Assembly (NCBI GenBank): GCA_003105305.1
Contig: PQAQ01000266.1
Coordinates: forward strand, 1-9,088
Origin: Candidatus Methylomirabilota bacterium
GTDB lineage: Bacteria; Methylomirabilota; Methylomirabilia; Methylomirabilales; Methylomirabilaceae
DNA length: 9,088 nt
Reading direction: 5' to 3'
Part shown: in pieces, positions 7,313 to 9,088 of the stretch
How the letters are laid out: every line of letters starts with the position of its first letter
Position numbering within the stretch: position 1 is the stretch's first letter
Made by a program: the position numbers and the translations under genes
Notes under the pieces: generated by a model
What the model saw: the letters and a program-made list of their open reading frames with translations, nothing else
What the model was told of the DNA's origin: nothing
The model's database searches: none

Positions 7313-8382
7313 CGAGGCCACGCCTGCTCGATCTGATCAAACCAGAGGTCCTGAATCTCACGGCCTATCGGGCCGAGGAGACACGGCCCGATCTGATCAA
7401 GCTCGATGCCAACGAAAGCCCGTTTCCGCTTTCGGAGGAGCTTCGTCAGGCGCTGCGCGACGCGCTGGATCGGGTGGACGTCCATCGCTATCCGGACGCA
7501 AAAGCGGATCAACTCCGAGCCGTCCTGGCGGCGCGGCTACAAACGGCGCCGGAAGCGCTCGTCCTCGGTAATGGATCTGATGAGCTTATTCAATTGTTAT
7601 TGTTGGCGACGTCAGCGCCCGGGGAGACCGTTGTTGCGCCAGCGCCGACCTTTTCGATGTATGAGCTGATTGCGAAGGCTCAGGGACTGCGCTTCGATGG
7701 GGTTCCGCTCGGCCCGCGTTTTGAGCCGGACCTGCCCGCACTGATCGAGGCCATCGAGCGACTGCGCCCCAAGATCATTTTTCTGGCGACGCCGAATAAC
7801 CCGACCGGTGGGACCTTCTCGGAGGCGGATATTGTAAAAATTATGGGCGTGGCGCCGGGATTGGTCGTTGTGGACGAAGCGTATGGACCGTACGCCGGAC
7901 GGACGATGCTGCCGCATTTGGTCGATCAGGAGCGGCTGATCATCCTCGGTTCCCTCTCCAAGATCGGGTTGGCCGGTTTGCGAATCGGCTACCTTGTCGC
8001 CCATCCCACCCTCGCAGTCGAGGTTGAGAAGGTTCGCCTCCCGTTTAACCTGAACAGTTTCTCCCAGACGGCGGCTGTCGTACTGCTGAACCGCCATGAG
8101 CGGATCGATGCCAACATTCGTGAGGTCGTCCGTGAGCGGGAGCGACTGATGGATCGACTGAGTGCAATACCCGGTGTCGAGACCTTCCCGTCGGCAGCCA
8201 ACTTTATTCTCTTTCGGACGATGCGTTCTGGAGATCAGGTATTCGACGCGGTGTTAGGGCAGGGGGTATTGGTGAGAAATCTGGGATCCGTGCCCGGCCT
8301 GCAAAACTGTCTGCGGGTAACTGTGGGGACAAGGGCGGAAAACGATCGGTTTGTGGAGGTATTGACGAAGGCGTTGAGATAA
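7309..8382 (+). CDS. hisC: Histidinol-phosphate aminotransferase
   Basis: HisC is a PLP-dependent fold-type I aminotransferase that converts imidazole-acetol phosphate and glutamate to L-histidinol phosphate. The 357-aa protein shows LDANESPFP (32-40), YPDA (61-64), the cofactor-binding GNGSDELI (87-94), NNPTGG (163-168), VVVDEAYG (186-193; D189 contacts the pyridine nitrogen) and the Schiff-base lysine K218 in GSLSKIGLAGLRIGY. The SLSKIGLAG form is one residue shorter than the common SKAFGLAG; I believe it is a normal subfamily variant. The NESP/YPD motifs and the his operon context favour HisC over other class I/II aminotransferases. Some HisC proteins also act on aromatic substrates, which cannot be judged here. 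Confidence 0.95.
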   Translation: MTRPRLLDLIKPEVLNLTAYRAEETRPDLIKLDANESPFPLSEELRQALRDALDRVDVHRYPDAKADQLRAVLAARLQTAPEALVLGNGSDELIQLLLLATSAPGETVVAPAPTFSMYELIAKAQGLRFDGVPLGPRFEPDLPALIEAIERLRPKIIFLATPNNPTGGTFSEADIVKIMGVAPGLVVVDEAYGPYAGRTMLPHLVDQERLIILGSLSKIGLAGLRIGYLVAHPTLAVEVEKVRLPFNLNSFSQTAAVVLLNRHERIDANIREVVRERERLMDRLSAIPGVETFPSAANFILFRTMRSGDQVFDAVLGQGVLVRNLGSVPGLQNCLRVTVGTRAENDRFVEVLTKALR

Positions 8383-8397
8383 CGTAGAGGGTGCATA

Positions 8398-8445
8398 ATG
8401 AGGGCGCCCCGCTGCGGGCGCACTCAGGTACGGGGCGTAAGGTAG
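8398..8445 (+). CDS. Possible 15-codon mini-ORF between hisC and hisB
   Basis: An ATG at 8398 opens a short frame ending at TAG 8443-8445, reading MRAPRCGRTQVRGVR. AGAGGG at 8386-8391 lies 6 bases before the ATG, a reasonable RBS. Five of the fifteen codons are Arg and none is His, so it does not look like a classical his attenuation leader. A strong hairpin overlaps its first codons. It may be a chance ORF; there is no homology evidence. Confidence 0.2.
   Translation: MRAPRCGRTQVRGVR
8400..8425 (+). other. GC-rich hairpin in the hisC-hisB gap
   Basis: GCGCCC (8404-8409) pairs perfectly with GGGCGC (8416-8421) around the loop CGCTGC. The stem extends past a G-A mismatch with GAG (8400-8402) and CTC (8423-8425). 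No T-tract follows, so it is not a standard intrinsic terminator. It sits in the 87-base gap of an otherwise tightly packed operon and could affect mRNA stability, partial termination or RNA processing. The gap shows no recognisable promoter. Confidence 0.5.
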
Positions 8446-8457
8446 AGTGGATCAGAT

Positions 8458-8463
8458 GGAGAG
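8458..8463 (+). promoter_or_regulatory. Ribosome binding site of hisB
   Basis: GGAGAG ends 6 bases before the ATG at 8470. Unlike its neighbours, hisB does not overlap the upstream gene and has its own good Shine-Dalgarno, so it can be translated independently of hisC. Confidence 0.75.
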
Positions 8464-8469
8464 CGGATC

Positions 8470-9057
8470 ATGAGCCGGACAGCCAAGGTACACAGGAGGA
8501 CCGCGGAAACCGACGTCACGGTGGAGCTCAACCTGGACGGAACGGGCCGACACACACTACAGACCCAGATCCCCTTCCTCGATCACATGCTGGCCCAACT
8601 GGCGACGCACGGTCTCTTCGATCTCAGCATCGAGGCGCGTGGCGACCTTCAGGTCGATCTGCACCACACCGTCGAGGATGTGGGGATTACGCTTGGCGAT
8701 GCGTTTGTCCAGGCCATGGGAGACAAGCGCGGCATTCGACGATTTGCCTCGGCCACGATTCCGTTGGACGAGGCGATGGCCCGCGTCGTGCTCGACATCA
8801 GCGGCCGCCCCTATCTGGTGTATGAGGCGCCGCAACTACTGGGTCGGATCGAGAGTTTCGATGTCACCCTTGTCAAGGAGTTCATGCGCGCCCTGGCGAT
8901 GAACATGAAGGTGAACCTCCACGTCGCCATCCTGTACGGTGAGAACCTGCACCACTGTGTCGAGGCGATCTTTAAGGCGTTGGCCAAGAGTCTCGACCAG
9001 GCGACGGCGATCGATCCGCGGATTGCCGAAATCCCGTCGACCAAAGGCCGTCTGTGA
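8470..9057 (+). CDS. hisB: Imidazoleglycerol-phosphate dehydratase
   Basis: HisB removes water from imidazole-glycerol phosphate to give imidazole-acetol phosphate, the substrate HisC uses. The 195-aa product is the single-domain form, a manganese enzyme that assembles into large oligomers. The metal and catalytic motifs are present: FLDHMLAQLATHG (36-48; H39, H47), DLHHTVEDVG (63-72; H65-H66), PLDEA (98-102) and GENLHHCVEAIFKALA (157-172; H161-H162). There is no N-terminal HAD phosphatase domain as in the bifunctional E. coli HisB, so histidinol-phosphate phosphatase must come from another locus. The stop codon overlaps the GTG start of the next gene (GTGA). Confidence 0.97.
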   Translation: MSRTAKVHRRTAETDVTVELNLDGTGRHTLQTQIPFLDHMLAQLATHGLFDLSIEARGDLQVDLHHTVEDVGITLGDAFVQAMGDKRGIRRFASATIPLDEAMARVVLDISGRPYLVYEAPQLLGRIESFDVTLVKEFMRALAMNMKVNLHVAILYGENLHHCVEAIFKALAKSLDQATAIDPRIAEIPSTKGRL

Positions 9058-9088
9058 TCGCCGTCATCGACTCCGGCATTGCGAACCT
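9054..9088 (+). CDS. hisH: Imidazole glycerol phosphate synthase, glutaminase subunit (5' end only)
   Basis: A GTG at 9054 overlaps the hisB stop as GTGA and opens a frame reading MIAVIDSGIANL before the window ends. This matches the HisH N-terminus (typically IAIIDYGxGNL; E. coli has VILDTGCANL), and hisH commonly follows hisB. AAAGG at 9043-9047 lies 6 bases upstream and can serve as RBS. HisH would supply ammonia from glutamine to HisF. Only 11 complete codons plus two bases of the next are visible, so the catalytic Cys-His-Glu triad cannot be checked. Confidence 0.82.
   Translation, partial: MIAVIDSGIAN

Noticed and set aside
8400..8425. Hairpin between hisC and hisB as an intrinsic terminator
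   Set aside because: The stem is strong but is followed by AGGTACGG rather than a T-tract, so classical termination is unlikely.
8383..8469. Histidine attenuation leader before hisB
   Set aside because: The mini-ORF contains no His codons and there is no terminator/antiterminator pair.
8391..8825. 144-codon + strand frame overlapping hisB
   Set aside because: Out-of-frame shadow of hisB, Arg/His/Gly-rich, with no recognisable domain.
1..9088. Hidden mobile, defence or biosynthetic system
   Set aside because: Every stretch longer than about 230 bases is accounted for by conserved housekeeping genes in one direction; no integrase, transposase, direct-repeat array or unusual composition block is visible.

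Overview
The window is a compact, GC-rich bacterial chromosome segment made of conserved housekeeping genes, all on the + strand. The gene order is rho - rpmE - prfA - prmC - murA - hisG - hisD - hisC - hisB - hisH (start only). All complete genes are intact, with their catalytic motifs present. I see no mobile element, CRISPR array, tRNA, rRNA or recognisable foreign island. The order rho/rpmE/prfA/prmC/murA/hisG resembles what I remember from Geobacter-type Desulfobacterota and related deep-branching Gram-negative groups such as NC10 (Methylomirabilota). The sequence alone does not fix the taxon, so this is a loose inference.

Layout: bases 1-192 hold the tail of something unidentified and the leader of rho. 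The rho gene (transcription termination factor) is closed by a strong intrinsic terminator at 1470-1500. The 225-base gap that follows carries a near-consensus sigma70-type promoter (TTGAGA - 18 bp - TATAAT) and a short leader with a hairpin just ahead of the rpmE ribosome binding site. From there transcription can run without obvious interruption through rpmE (ribosomal protein bL31), prfA (release factor 1), prmC (the methyltransferase that modifies the release-factor GGQ glutamine), murA (first committed step of peptidoglycan synthesis) and the histidine genes. Most junctions are ATGA, GTGA or short overlaps (prfA/prmC, prmC/murA, hisG/hisD, hisD/hisC, hisB/hisH), which points to translational coupling. 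The looser junctions are rpmE/prfA (26 bases), murA/hisG (69 bases) and hisC/hisB (87 bases). The hisC/hisB gap holds a GC-rich hairpin and a possible 15-codon mini-ORF.

The genes fall into three groups. RF1 and PrmC are enzyme and substrate. MurA stands alone as the cell-wall gene. HisG, HisD, HisC, HisB and HisH supply steps 1, 9-10, 7, 6 and 5 of histidine synthesis. HisG is the short form, so a HisZ partner is expected elsewhere. HisB is the single-domain dehydratase, so histidinol-phosphate phosphatase must also be encoded elsewhere. I found no convincing undescribed system. The most interesting points are regulatory: the rpmE leader and promoter, and the hisC-hisB gap.
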